DNA from: Coffea arabica
Lineage: Eukaryota; Streptophyta; Magnoliopsida; Gentianales; Rubiaceae
Assembly (NCBI RefSeq): GCF_036785885.1
Contig: NC_092329.1
Coordinates: 2,852,001 to 2,916,000 of the forward strand
DNA length: 64,000 bases
Direction of reading: 5' to 3'
A program made the position numbers and the translations under genes. This document shows positions 24,463 through 35,736 of this stretch, in pieces (the first letter of the stretch is position 1; each line of letters begins with the position of its first letter). Below the pieces are notes generated by a model, which saw only the letters and a list, made by a program, of their open reading frames with translations, ran no database searches and was not told the DNA's origin.

Positions 24463-26165
24463 TTACGGTTTCCCTGATTTAGGAAGACATGTTATACTAC
24501 ATCTTCAATGCGAGTTTCCTTGCCTTTGTCACTCCAGTATGTTTTTACTGGAATTCAATCAGGTATATGCTTGTTACGCTTTTCGGGATTTTCGTGTGTC
24601 GCTCATCAAATCAGGGGGATAAAAAAATCAGAATCAAGTACAAAAGAAATATTTAATAAATGGTCGAGAAAAAGATTCTACATAAAATAGATAGATTGAA
24701 GGCATGTCTCCTGGAATATGTTTCTTAGGGGTTAATAGCATTCCGCTAAATTTGGGGTTAAACACGAGAACTACGTATTTTGTTACACCTGTCTCCAGTC
24801 CTCTGTCTTCCCAAAGGCATGCAGGGATATATGAAAAGTTCCTGGCGGTGTGTACAGTTAATGGCGTCATAGGATGAATTTTCACAGCTTAATTTCAAGA
24901 TATGTTCAGGGGAAGAAATGAAGCTTGAATAATTTTCAGCAAATATACACGAGTAAATCTTATATACACTGACAGTGTATACATTATTATCTTTGGATCC
25001 ATGACATAAGCGCAAAAATTAAATTTTAAATTTAAATTTTACATATTTGTTATTCATCCAAAACTGATAGTGTATAGTGTAGAAAAGATTAATCCAATAT
25101 ATATATGTATATATATTAAATATATGTGTGGTCCTGTAATTAGCTGGTGTCACATTAGAAGTAATAGCTTATATCAATGATTATCTTGTTGAAATTGTTT
25201 ATAAACCGCGGTACCACTATTAGGTAAAGGATATTATGGGACGTGTACACATAATACGGTATACATATATGTTATCGAGAAGTCAGTTTCATGCAAGCGC
25301 ATTAAAACTATTGAAATTGGTAGGTGGATTGGCCCTAATTGATTTATTTCAAGAAAACAATAATGATATCTGCTAGTCATTTTTTAGAGAAGAACGCAAG
25401 GTTTTAAAACAAATACTAACAAAAGAATTATTGACTGAACCCGGTTGTTGAATCAAGTGTATCCGTAGACTTCAGTCGCTGGATAATAACAATCTAACCG
25501 CTAAACTTGTACCCACTAATCTACCACTAATATTCCTCTTCAAGCCTCACAAAACAGTAGGTGTGGCATATATAATTAAATTAACTCGCTCGATAAAAGA
25601 TTGATTAGGCTTGATCATTATTCTCACGGGAAGTTTGGAAGGTATCGTTCTGTACAATACGTTGGAACTTAGTACAAGATTGATGAACCAGTCCAGTAGT
25701 CAGCTTTTTGGCAAATTGGAATGCCAATTAATCACCAAATAGTAAATATATTTGATTAACAGTCCAATCAAGCTACATTAAAGAATTCCAACCTCTTGAT
25801 TCGACTCAAAAAGAATACTAATGATAACAAAGATCCTAATCCTGCGGGTTACGCAATTGACTGTCGTTTTGCTTCTTGGTCCAAATCTTTTTTATGATGA
25901 GCTGGTATAGGAGTGAGTGATACATATTTCTACATTCATCATAAGCTTAAAGGAAAAAAAAAATGCTGTAAATGATTAAAGATGGGTAAGTGGAGGCCGG
26001 TTTTCTCAAGTGTCAATTAGTGTAAAAGAGAAAATTCCATAGCCAGCTAAGATGGAAGCAGCTGGGAATGGTGAAACAGGCAACAACAGGGATTTTGCTG
26101 GGATGATACGATAGCTGAGCAGTTGAGCATGGGAGCAGGGGTCATGGTGACGACTGCACACTGCC
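24463..26165. other. Intergenic DNA, no gene recognised
   Basis: AT-rich with short (AT)n at 25100-25120. Short frames at 24392-24622 and 24758-25015 match nothing I know. Confidence 0.5.
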
Positions 26166-26172
26166 AAGCTAT

Positions 26173-26181
26173 TCCATATAT
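26173..26181 (+). promoter_or_regulatory. Candidate TATA box for the small ORF at 26286
   Basis: CCATATATAGG lies about 105 bases upstream of the ATG at 26286. The distance fits a short 5' leader. It is inferred only from position and motif. Confidence 0.3.
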
Positions 26182-26285
26182 AGGAATGTGTTATTCTGTG
26201 TAGAAGAAGCTTCTGCTGCAAGTTTCTGGAGAGCAAATATTGATTGCATTTGACTTTTATCGTCCCCAGCCAGCCTGCCAATGCC

Positions 26286-26396
26286 ATGGCATCTCTGAGG
26301 AAAGAAAAGCCGGCCAAAAAGGAAAATGAATTTGGGAGTTGGGGAAGTCTTGAAGAGTATCAAAACAGTTCTGTGGATTCTGAAACCAGCCTGTAG
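26286..26396 (+). CDS. Candidate small protein gene, 36 residues, unrecognised
   Basis: An open frame of 36 codons begins at an ATG in a strong plant context (GCCATGGCA) and ends with TAG at 26394. The product is charged and hydrophilic: a basic N-terminal third (MASLRKEKPAKK), then an acidic, serine-rich part (FGSWGSLEEYQNSS). It has no signal peptide or membrane segment and is not a DVL/ROT4-type peptide. A TATA-like motif lies about 105 bases upstream. The composition resembles real protein more than the surrounding random frames, but the length alone could be chance. It could also be one exon of a longer gene or a scrap of a lost gene. I do not recognise a family. Confidence 0.3.
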   Translation: MASLRKEKPAKKENEFGSWGSLEEYQNSSVDSETSL

Positions 26397-26666
26397 ATTT
26401 GACTAGAGGAATAGGAGGCTTCTCACTTTCATGATTTATCTTTGTTTGAGAATCGGAAAAGGAGTTACATTGCTTAATTCTCAAGTCTTTTCTTTTCTTT
26501 ATTTCGCAAAGTTACATGGCAAGTACGTCAACTAATGTTTTCTTCTTTTTTTTTTTCCCATCAACTTATGTTACACAGTCAACTACAGAATATATATATA
26601 TATATGTAGGCAATTTATTGCAAGTTAATTAATCATGCCACTAGTGTCAAAAAGTCTTCTCAAATA

Positions 26667-26699
26667 TTTTTTGGGGGGAGGGGAAGAAATGGTGGGGCG
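26667..26699. mobile_element. 33-bp insertion between 18-bp direct repeats
   Basis: AAAAAGTCTTCTCAAATA is repeated exactly at 26649-26666 and 26700-26717. The 33 bases between start with T6 and are G-rich. It may be a tiny retroposed fragment on the minus strand or a filler-DNA repair product. Confidence 0.4.
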
Positions 26700-26897
26700 A
26701 AAAAGTCTTCTCAAATACTAATAACCGTATAAAGAAAGAAAACAAAAGGACTCACATAATTAATAATGTGCATGGAGATATATAATTATACAACAATACA
26801 TGGAAGAGGTAGGTCCTTTCCAAGAAGATGGTTGTGCCAAAATAAGAATGCCAATTATATGGAATGGAATGTAGGTAAATAATTGGTCTCGAATATC

Positions 26898-26929
26898 TTT
26901 TTTTTTTTTCTTTTTGAGGAAATTGTGTA
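26898..26929. mobile_element. 32-bp T-rich micro-insertion between 11-bp direct repeats
   Basis: TCTCGAATATC is repeated exactly at 26887-26897 and 26930-26940. The insert starts with T-run, CTTTTTGAG, so on the minus strand it ends in an A-tail, as a strongly 5'-truncated LINE-type copy would. Confidence 0.45.
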
Positions 26930-27442
26930 TCTCGAATATCAATGAGCACAGAAGCTAGCTAGGTAGATTTTTCTTGTGTATGCAACTATGATGGGGTAGC
27001 AATTGATGGGAAGATTATCATTAAATTTAAAGAGGATTTTCTCCCTCCCTCTATGCACTTCAAATTTGGGATTCTAGAACGTTGCATGAATATAGAAAAC
27101 ATGAATGCTTCGCATCTAAACAAATCTTCAAACTATCGAATATGCTTCAACAATTTCTGACAACTACAAGCATATATAATTGTCTGATAAGTCACAGGTC
27201 AAATAAGCTGCAATGGTACCAATCAAAGTCGACAAATCACCGTAACTTTTACGTTGATTGAATTCACATGTTAATCACCATGAGCCGAACAGCGGCTTCT
27301 TTTATCTTTATATACATGTGTATTCTTTTTCTTTCTTTCTTTTTCGTCTTTTTGGATTACTATAAGTAAACTGTGGCGAGGTAAATAATTTGGAACGACA
27401 AGAACAAACTCATTTTTTGAAGAATCAAGTTGCAGCGCAGCT

Positions 27443-27642
27443 GCCCCACGGGTTTAGCCACATGTTAGCAGCGTTCTCTTGGGACCTTCAGGTCCCGAGT
27501 TTGAAACTGCGCTATGGGGACGCCTATGCACTTATCGTGCCTTGGTCGGGTTGGGGCGCCGGGCTCGGGTCGCAGGGGATTAGTCAGGCCCCGTAAAAAT
27601 TGACCCGAACACCCCTGCGTCGACAAAAAAAAAAAAAAAAAA
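27443..27642 (+). mobile_element. tRNA-derived SINE, full length, young
   Basis: About 180 bp plus an A18-20 tail, flanked by an exact target duplication AAGTTGCAGCGCAGCT (27427-27442 and 27643-27658). It has an A-box-like TTAGCCACATGTTAGCAG near 27453-27470 and a B-box-like GAGTTTGAAACTG at 27497-27509. The 3' end has ACCCGAACACCCCTGCGTCGAC directly before the tail, which matches (inverted) the SINEs at 4714 and 63143. No coding capacity; such elements move with LINE enzymes. Confidence 0.92.
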
Positions 27643-27861
27643 AAGTTGCAGCGCAGCTCCTAGACCTAGACGAAGTTGCGTCATGAACATTATTATTGAT
27701 TGACTCGTGTTGATGGTTTCTTGAAATAACCTGCTGAATAAAAAAGAAAGGGGAAAAAAAAGAAGAAAAAGGCAACCACGCATTCATGTATAAATCAGCA
27801 TCAGTTAATATATCATGATGGAAAATATAATCGAAAGAAGAAATCCACTTCTTTTTTTTTT

Positions 27862-27885
27862 GTCGTCGTCGTCGTCGTCGTCGTC
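27862..27885. repeat. (GTC)8 microsatellite
   Basis: Eight perfect GTC units following a T10 run. Confidence 0.9.
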
Positions 27886-28048
27886 TATATATAATTCTTG
27901 TGTGCTTGCTCTTGATCTGATTTAGTCAAGAGCATGTGGTTAAACCATTAGTTACACCGAAATGTAAGCATTGGGTAATGGGAAGAAAATGATTACTAGC
28001 ACTGGGTACTGTAGTCTCATTAACAATAATAAGTAGTTTCTACTCCTA

Positions 28049-28077
28049 CTATCTATCTATCTATCTATCTATCTATC
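28049..28077. repeat. (CTAT)7 microsatellite
   Basis: Seven consecutive CTAT units. Confidence 0.9.
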
Positions 28078-29204
28078 ACAGCAAAATTCCTGCCTTTGCT
28101 TTGTTGAAACGAAAGCATAACATGAGGTGGGGATGGATATAGCCATATAGGAAGGAAGGAAGATAAGATTTAGAAACAAATTATACCAATTGGGTCCCTG
28201 TCATCGGCCATCACTAACGCAAGACAGCTTTAATCCACCTGCCCCTCGGCCCCTCTCCTTTCTTTGCTCTTTTTGGTCTTTTATAATACTAGTAATCTAT
28301 TCTTCCCCATCCCAAAAGTAAAGCTTTTTTCATTGGATTCGATTTTTGCTTTGGTACTTCAACCACATACCAAGCAATCTGTATTCCATCTGCATTCACT
28401 TTTCTCTTACTATATCCGCTTTCACCCATTCACTAATCATCTTAAATTTTTCTTTTTCTAACCTTTTCTTGTCTTAAGTTGCAATTAGCATTGCCTCTTG
28501 CCACCTGTTACGCGCCCCCTTTTTATTTTTTATGCTCCAATATTAATTAGCAACCCTACAATGATGATTTTTTTTCCCCGTACAATGCTAATGCTGTGAT
28601 TAGCGATGCATAATTAATGTAACCTAGTAGATAATTAACCCACTACATACAAGAACTGGATGCTCAGGGATTAACATTTTTGTGCTCATCATTCTCGATC
28701 GTTGTAAATAAACCAATAGAACTTCAAAAAAAAAATAACAAAAATAAAAGTTAACAGGATGTGTGGTGGCAATCTTTGGACTATTGGGCATATTAATTGA
28801 GTTACTTGGGTGGTTTGTACAGATTTTGACCGGATGTACCCCACCTTTGTTTGGTTTACAAACTTAACAATGGCAAAAAAGTAGTCCAAATTTGTGATGT
28901 GATTTTTTGCAGTAAGTTCACTGATCACTTCATCAATTGGAATATTGCATCAGTTTAAGCAAAGACCATCATCACACCCAGCTTTTTAAGGAGTGGATGC
29001 CCTGTTGAAGATAGATATCCTTCTCCTACCAGTCCTTTACTTTTTCCCTCCAGTTTAATGGTGGGCATATATTCTCGCCTGAAAAGGGTTATTAACGTAG
29101 CACCGTTAACCTGTTCCAAATTGGCAAGTTAAGTTGGACTGACTGAAGTTTACGTTGAAAAAAAAATGTACGTACTGTATTCTATTCTATATATAAGGAC
29201 TTTA

Positions 29205-31355
29205 TGTGAGAACCCGTAAAACCCTAATATTTTCCTAGGGTTTATTTTCCTTTAATTGCATGTTTTCTGTATTTTCTGGCTTAGAAATATTTTCTTAGTG
29301 GATTTTATGAGCGATTCTAGTTTTGAGATGACTTTTCTAGCATTGGTGAATTTTTAGAAAATTAAGAGTGAATAGTGGACGTGGGACCCACTAGTGCGAA
29401 AAGTTCGGAAAAATTCGGCCATTAAGTGTAAGTTTCGGATACTGTGAAAAATTTATCGGATGTTAAGTGATAAGTAGAATGTGTGAAGTGATTGATGTGA
29501 GTGAGAAAAGAAAGATAAGAATGCATTTATGGAGGTGACAAGTGTCACCTCCTCATTGGAAACCTTTTAAGAATCACTATTCCATTTCTTGACTTGTTTT
29601 GACCAAAGGAATAAATATCAAAAAAATGCACAAAAATCACCATTTTTCTTCTCTTGTTGGCCGGCCACTTTGAGCAAAGAAGAAAGGAAATTCTTCAACT
29701 TCCAAGCTTCCATAAGCTTCAATCTTCCATCACCAAAGGCTTAGACTAGATTCTAATCCATAAAAACTTTGCTTCTAGTGATAGTAAGTGTGTTGGTGAA
29801 CTTTGTTTGAAGAGCAAAGGTGACCACAATCTCTCTTTCTCTTGTTTCTTGGTAAGTGAAGCTTGAACACCCTCTTACACCTTATGGAGCTTAAATTATG
29901 CTTATTAGTGAGTGAAGTGCTGAAATTTCTGGTTTTATCTTGGTTTGAAGTGATTTGGTGAAGTTTTCTATTTTCTTGGGGATTTTTCTGGTTTCATATG
30001 AAATGAATGTTGTGGCCATCTTTGATGATTGGCAATGGACTATAATGGCTCTAGTGGATGTGAAATGTGGATAAATGCAACTAATTTTGGATTTGGATGG
30101 AAAATTGGAAAGTTAGGGTTTGAAAATCCCCAATTCTGTCCGGTTTTAGATCACTAGGTTAGAGGCCGAATTAGACTTTGCTCAAAACATGAAAGTTGTA
30201 GGTATTGATGTGATGAAGATGCCTGTAAAATTTCAGGTCATTTGGATCAATGTAGAATGAGTTATGACGATATTACTGTAGCTGTTCTGCTTTGGACAGA
30301 ATGCGAAAACTGCGATAGTAATTGGACATTTTGACTGGAATTGGTTTGGATTTTGGAGTTGGTGTCTTCTGATGAAATGTAGCTGAATGTCTTAGCTAAC
30401 ATATGCCTTTGGAATTTCGGCAGTTGGACTTGTATAGACTGAGAGATACCGATTACAGTTTTCTGTCTTTTGCAAACCTGTTTTGGGAATTCTGGTATAG
30501 TTTTTGGCATTTTTGACCTAGTGGTGCTAGGAACTGGATTGAGTGCCCTTCTACATTGTTGTAGCCCTGTTTCATAGCTTCGAAACGGTGGGTCTTACAC
30601 CCCCAACCGATAACCGTAGTGAAATTGACGCCATTACCGCATTATACGCTCAAACACGGTTTTTCTATCAAGGCTTAAGTTAAGGCCATATCTTAATTTC
30701 TGGTTTTCTATCATGCCTACTTATGCATATGAAACCCTATTGGGGTTGTGTTTAGCATTGTTTGATGACTCGTTCTCGAGTCTCATTGCATTTGTTGTGT
30801 GATTCTAGGGCGTGACGGTAGCTCACGGCGTCTTGGTGATCACGGTGTATGAAACACCATTTTCTCACTTGGTGAGTATACCACTCACTTGATGGATTAC
30901 TATGTGGCTTTGTTAAATGTTATGTGATGCCTTAATGGCCTACTTGGATATTGAAATTGATCAAGGTGAGGGTGTACTTGACCGCCCTCACCTCTTGTGT
31001 TATTGTCACTGATTGGTTACCGTTTTATTGCATTACTGGACTTGATATATTGGTTGGTAATTCCATTTCATGGAAACCGACTTGATGTCGTTTGGACGAT
31101 GTCCAACGGCCATACTGCATTACTGAGCTCAACTCTGTTTGGTAGTCAATTGGATCGAGCCGGCGAGGGCTTGGTCGTGAAGATTGAATTGCCACGGGGA
31201 CTGTACTGGGGAACCTTGTGGTAATGAGACCCTTGGTTCCGGTAAACTCGAGTATTACCAAAAGCTACTGAAATGGAGTGCGGGCCCGGTTGGGGTATGT
31301 TGGGTGGAAGGAATGGAAGTAAAGAGTTGTCTACGGTTTGGTATGTTAACATTGA
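29205..31355 (+). repeat. 5' LTR, truncated at its 3' end
   Basis: It aligns without gaps to 32679-34829 at a constant offset of 3474 bases. After ATTGA at 31355 it switches abruptly to integrase sequence, while the 3' LTR continues for another 902 bases. The outer end is the normal TGTGA terminus. A 10-bp-arm palindrome (29531-29552) is shared with the 3' LTR. Confidence 0.95.
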
Positions 31356-32635
31356 AAGCAGAAATTCTGGAGGAAGCTCATAGATCTAAGTACACAATCC
31401 ATCCGGGTAGCAGCAAGATGTATCAAGACCTGAAAGGAACCTATTGGTGGGACAATATGAAGAAGGAAATCGCGCAATATGTACAAAAATGTCTCATTTG
31501 CCAGCAAGTGAAGGCAGAGCATCAAAAACCATCGGGTCTGTTACAACCCTTGGAGATACCCGAGTGGAAGTGGGAAAACATTACCATGGACTTCGTTTCC
31601 GGTTTACCGAGGACGCAAAGAGGACACGATGCTGTTTGGGTGATCGTTGATCGATTAACCAAGTCGGCCCATTTCTTGCCGGTAAACATGAAGTACTCAA
31701 TGGACAAATTGACTCGACTATACATGGATGAGGTTGTAAGACTACACGGTGTCCCTGTGAGCATTGTCTCTGATCGGGATCCACGGTTTGTGTCTCGGTT
31801 TTGGCAGAAGTTTCAAGAAACCCTGGGGACGAAACTCAATTTGAGCACTACCTACCACCCTCAGACGGATGGCCAGACAGAACGGACAATTCAGACGCTC
31901 GAGGACATGCTACGAACGTGCATTCTGGACTTTGGAGGCAACTGGGGTCAACACATGACCTTAGTCGAATTTGCGTACAACAATAGCTTCCATTCGTCAA
32001 TTCAAATGGCTCCGTACGAAGCTCTCTACGGACGCAAATGCCGCTCACCGATTTACTGGGATGAAGTTGGTGAAAAGAAAGCACTAGATCCGGCAACCAT
32101 TCCATGGATGGAAGAGGCTCAAGAGAAGGTCAAGTTGATAAGGCAACGGATCCAAACCGCTCAAAGTCGCCAAAAGAGCTACGCGGATAATCGAAGAAAA
32201 GATTTGGCATTTGAAGTTGGAGACCATGTGTTTCTAAAAATCACACCTTTACGAAGTCTCACAACGGGCAAAGGAAAGAAACTTCAACCGCGGTACGTCG
32301 GACCTTACAAGATCCTGCAGAGGGTTGGAGCGGTCGCGTATCGATTGGAACTACCGTCTAGTCTTTCTCGAATCCACGACGTATTTCACGTCTCGATGCT
32401 AAAGAAGTACCATCCTGACCCATCTCATGTTTTACAACCGGAGGATATCGAAGTAGATGAATCACTGGCCTATGAAGAGAAACCGATCCAAGTGCTCAAT
32501 CAAAAAGTCAAAGAGCTCAGAAACAAGCGGATTCCACTAGTGAAGGTGCTATGGAAAAACCACGGAGTTGAGGAAGCCACCTGGGAGATGGAAGAGGAAA
32601 TGCGAAAGAAATACCCAAACCTTTTCGGGGAGTAA
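31184..32635 (+). pseudogene. LTR-integrase fusion frame of the gypsy element (remnant of pol)
   Basis: An open frame of 483 codons. Residues 1-57 are encoded by LTR sequence and have no retroviral-type function; the break is at codon 57/58. From residue 58 it is genuine integrase: an HHCC zinc-binding site (H66, H73, C103, C106), the catalytic core with D136, D197 and E233 in correct D-D-35-E spacing, and the motifs SDRDPRF and YHPQTDGQTER. A GPYKIL-type C-terminal domain lies near residues 366-380, HDVFHVSMLKKYHP near 395-408, and a chromodomain in about the last 50 residues (VLWKNHG, EEATWEMEEEM). Chromodomain integrases are known to steer insertion into heterochromatin. With no upstream pol, protease or primer-binding site, the frame is a remnant. 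The ATG at 31184 is an accident of the LTR. Confidence 0.9.
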
Positions 32636-32664
32636 GGTGAGAAATTTCGAGGACGAAATTCTTT

Positions 32665-32678
32665 TAAGGGGGGGAGAG
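32665..32678 (+). other. Polypurine tract of the gypsy element
   Basis: TTTTAAGGGGGGGAGAG directly precedes the 3' LTR start TGTGAG at 32679. This is the usual primer site for plus-strand DNA synthesis and confirms the LTR boundary. Confidence 0.85.
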
Positions 32679-35600
32679 TGTGAGAACCCGTAAAACCCTA
32701 ATATTTTCCTAGGGTTTATTTTCCTTTAATTGCATGTTTTCTGTATTTTCTGGCTTAGAAATATTTTCTTAGTGGATTTTATGAGCGATTCTAGTTTTGA
32801 GATGACTTTTCTAGCATTGGTGAATTTTTAGAAAATTAAGAGTGAATAGTGGACGTGGGACCCACTAGTGCGAAAAGTTCGGAAAAATTCGGCCATTAAG
32901 TGTAAGTTTCGGATACTGTGAAAAATTTATCGGATGTTAAGTGATAAGTAGAATGTGTGAAGTGATTGATGTGAGTGAGGAAAGAAAGATAAGAATGCAT
33001 TTATGGAGGTGACAAGTGTCACCTCCTCATTGGAAACCTTTTAAGAATCACTATTCCATTTCTTGACTTGTTTTGACCAAAGGAATAAATATCAAAAAAA
33101 TGCACAAAAATCACCATTTTTCTTCTCTTGTTGGCCGGCCACTTTGAGCAAAGAAGAAAGGAAATTCTTCAACTTCCAAGCTTCCATAAGCTTCAATCTT
33201 CCATCACCAAAGGCTTAGACTAGATTCTAATCCATAAAAACTTTGCTTCTAGTGATAGTAAGTGTGTTGGTGAACTTTGTTTGAAGAGCAAAGGTGACCA
33301 CAATCTCTCTTTCTCTTGTTTCTTGGTAAGTGAAGCTTGAACACCCTCTTACACCTTATGGAGCTTAAATTATGCTTATTAGTGAGTGAAGTGCTGAAAT
33401 TTCTGGTTTTATCTTGGTTTGAAGTGATTTGGTGAAGTTTTCTATTTTCTTGGGGATTTTTCTGGTTTCATATGAAATGAATGTTGTGGCCATCTTTGAT
33501 GATTGGCAATGGACTATAATGGCTCTAGTGGATGTGAAATGTGGATAAATGCAACTAATTTTGGATTTGGATGGAAAATTGGAAAGTTAGGGTTTGAAAA
33601 TCTCCAATTCTGTCCGGTTTTAGATCACTAGGTTAGAGGCCGAATTAGACTTTGCTCAAAACATGAAAGTTGTAGGTATTGATGTGATGAAGATGCCTGT
33701 AAAATTTCAGGTCATTTGGATCAATGTAGAATGAGTTATGACGATATTACTGTAGCTGTTCTGCTTTGGACAGAATGCGAAAACTGCGATAGTAATTGGA
33801 CATTTTGACTGGAATTGGTTTGGATTTTGGAGTTGGTGTCTTCTGATGAAATGTAGCTGAATGTCTTAGCTAACATATGCCTTTGGAATTTCGGCAGTTG
33901 GACTTGTATAGACTGAGAGATACCGATTACAGTTTTCTGTCTTTTGCAAACCTGTTTTGGGAATTCTGGTATAGTTTTTGGCATTTTTGACCTAGTGGTG
34001 CTAGGAACTGGATTGAGTGCCCTTCTACATTGTTGTAGCCCTGTTTCATAGCTTCGAAACGGTGGGTCTTACACCCCCAACCGATAACCGTAGTGAAATT
34101 GACGCCATTACCGCATTATACGCTCAAACACGGTTTTTCTATCAAGGCTTAAGTTAAGGCCATATCTTAATTTCTGGTTTTCTATCATGCCTACTTATGC
34201 ATATGAAACCCTATTGGGGTTGTGTTTAGCATTGTTTGATGACTCGTTCTCGAGTCTCATTGCATTTGTTGTGTGATTCTAGGGCGTGACGGTAGCTCAC
34301 GGCGTCTTGGTGATCACGGTGTATGAAACACCATTTTCTCACTTGGTGAGTATACCACTCACTTGATGGATTACTATGTGGCTTTGTTAAATGTTATGTG
34401 ATGCCTTAATGGCCTACTTGGATATTGAAATTGATCAAGGTGAGGGTGTACTTGACCGCCCTCACCTCTTGTGTTATTGTCACTGATTGGTTACCGTTTT
34501 ATTGCATTACTGGACTTGATATATTGGTTGGTAATTCCATTTCATGGAAACCGACTTGATGTCGTTTGGACGATGTCCAACGGCCATACTGCATTACTGA
34601 GCTCAACTCCGTTTGGTAGTCAATTGGATCGAGCCGGCGAGGGTTTGGTCGTGAAGATTGAATTGCCACGGGGACTGTACTGGGGAATCTTGTGGTAATG
34701 AGACCCTTGGTTCCGGTAAACTCGAGTATTACCAAAAGCTACTGAAATGGAGTGCGGGCCCGGTTGGGGTATATTGGGTGGAAGGAATGGAAGTAAAGAG
34801 TTGTCTACGGTTTGGTATGTTAACATTGACGGAGAGTCAATGAGATTGGTTCAAGATTACAAGCGTGGAAATGGGCTCTTGAGAGCCGACCGTATCCTTT
34901 TACCATTTTGCTTCATTGCTTATTTGTGCACTTTAAATGAAGGTTCATTCTTATATGACTTTGATTGCTTATTGGGTGGTATACCACTGGGCCTTGGCTC
35001 ATTCCGTGTTATTTGTTTTCCTTACAGGCAAATGAATTCTTTTGGAAAAGGTTGTGACAAGTTGAGCTCATGTATATGTATTTTGATTAGCTCCTTGAGG
35101 GTGAAAACCCTAAGTGCTTTGATTGCACCAATGTTTGGGGTAAATGGCTATTGTATATATATGAACGAAATGGATACTTTGGTAGGCCGTTTGGTTTGTA
35201 AATGTTGGTTTCCATTGTATATATATGTTTGGTAAATGTTTGGATGGATTTCGGATCACCACGGCTTTCAAACAGAAAAAAAAAAAAATTTGACCGAAGG
35301 TCACTGGCCTGAATCCGGCCAGGAATCCGGCCAGAAACTGGCCGGATTGCCTGTGAAAATTTGAAAGTCCGGCCAGTTGCTCACTGGCCGGTATCCGGCC
35401 ATACAATCCGGCCGGAATCTTGGCCGGATTGCCGGCCGGATTGGGTGGAACTTTTGAAAAAAAATCGAGTTGCTCACTGGACAGTATCCGGCCAAGAATC
35501 CGGCCGCTAATCCGGCCAGATTCCGGCCGGATTCTGGCGTGTCCAGCACTATTCATTTCGGTTTTCAATTTTCGTTTTTTTTTATTTTGTGTTTTTCTGA

Positions 35601-35731
35601 CTTGTTTGCGCGCAATGGTATGTTCCGGAACGTTATAGAACGACGTTAACTGTACCGTAGTCCTGGCGAGAGCTGGGCAGGCAGTCCGTTAACCCCTTTG
35701 GTTCGCCTTAGGGGAAGGTGGGGCTGTCACA
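32679..35731 (+). repeat. 3' LTR, complete (3053 bp)
   Basis: It starts TGTGA and ends TCACA, a 5-bp perfect inverted end, and is followed by CTTTA. Its first 2151 bases match the truncated 5' LTR. The last 900 bases exist only here. They include a dense cluster of TCCGGCCA/GGCCGGAT motifs (about 35305-35540). Frames within it are short and not genes. Confidence 0.95.
35305..35545. repeat. Cluster of short TCCGGCCA-type motifs in the 3' LTR
   Basis: About a dozen copies of (A/G)TCCGGCC(A/G) or its reverse GGCCGGAT(T), in both directions, within 240 bases, partly as two longer degenerate units each containing GTTGCTCACTGG. It is far more GC- and CpG-rich than its surroundings and can form many hairpins. 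Confidence 0.8.
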
Positions 35732-35736
35732 CTTTA

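Larger units (their letters stand above)
27659..29199. other. Intergenic DNA with microsatellites
   Basis: It holds a (GTC)8 run at 27862-27885 after a T-run and a (CTAT)7 run at 28049-28077. No gene is recognised; frames at 27580-27787 and 28264-28461 are T/A-rich shadows. Confidence 0.6.
29205..35731 (+). mobile_element. Ty3/gypsy LTR retrotransposon (chromovirus type), internally deleted
   Basis: The element runs from TGTGAGAACC (29205) to GGCTGTCACA (35731) and is flanked by an intact 5-bp target duplication CTTTA (29200-29204 and 35732-35736). Order: 5' LTR cut at about 31355, then directly the integrase region, a purine tract, and a complete 3' LTR (32679-35731, 3053 bp). The end of the 5' LTR, primer-binding site, gag, protease, reverse transcriptase and RNase H are missing. 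The integrase with C-terminal chromodomain and the 3-kb LTR suggest the Tekay/Del clade (inference). The shared LTR parts (2151 bp, no indel, about six differences by eye) show a recent insertion. It cannot move on its own. Confidence 0.95.

Noticed and set aside
26000..26280. Possible microRNA precursor near 26100
   Set aside because: Checked by eye against common plant miRNAs (156, 159, 160, 164, 166-172, 390, 393-399, 408, 482); none matches.
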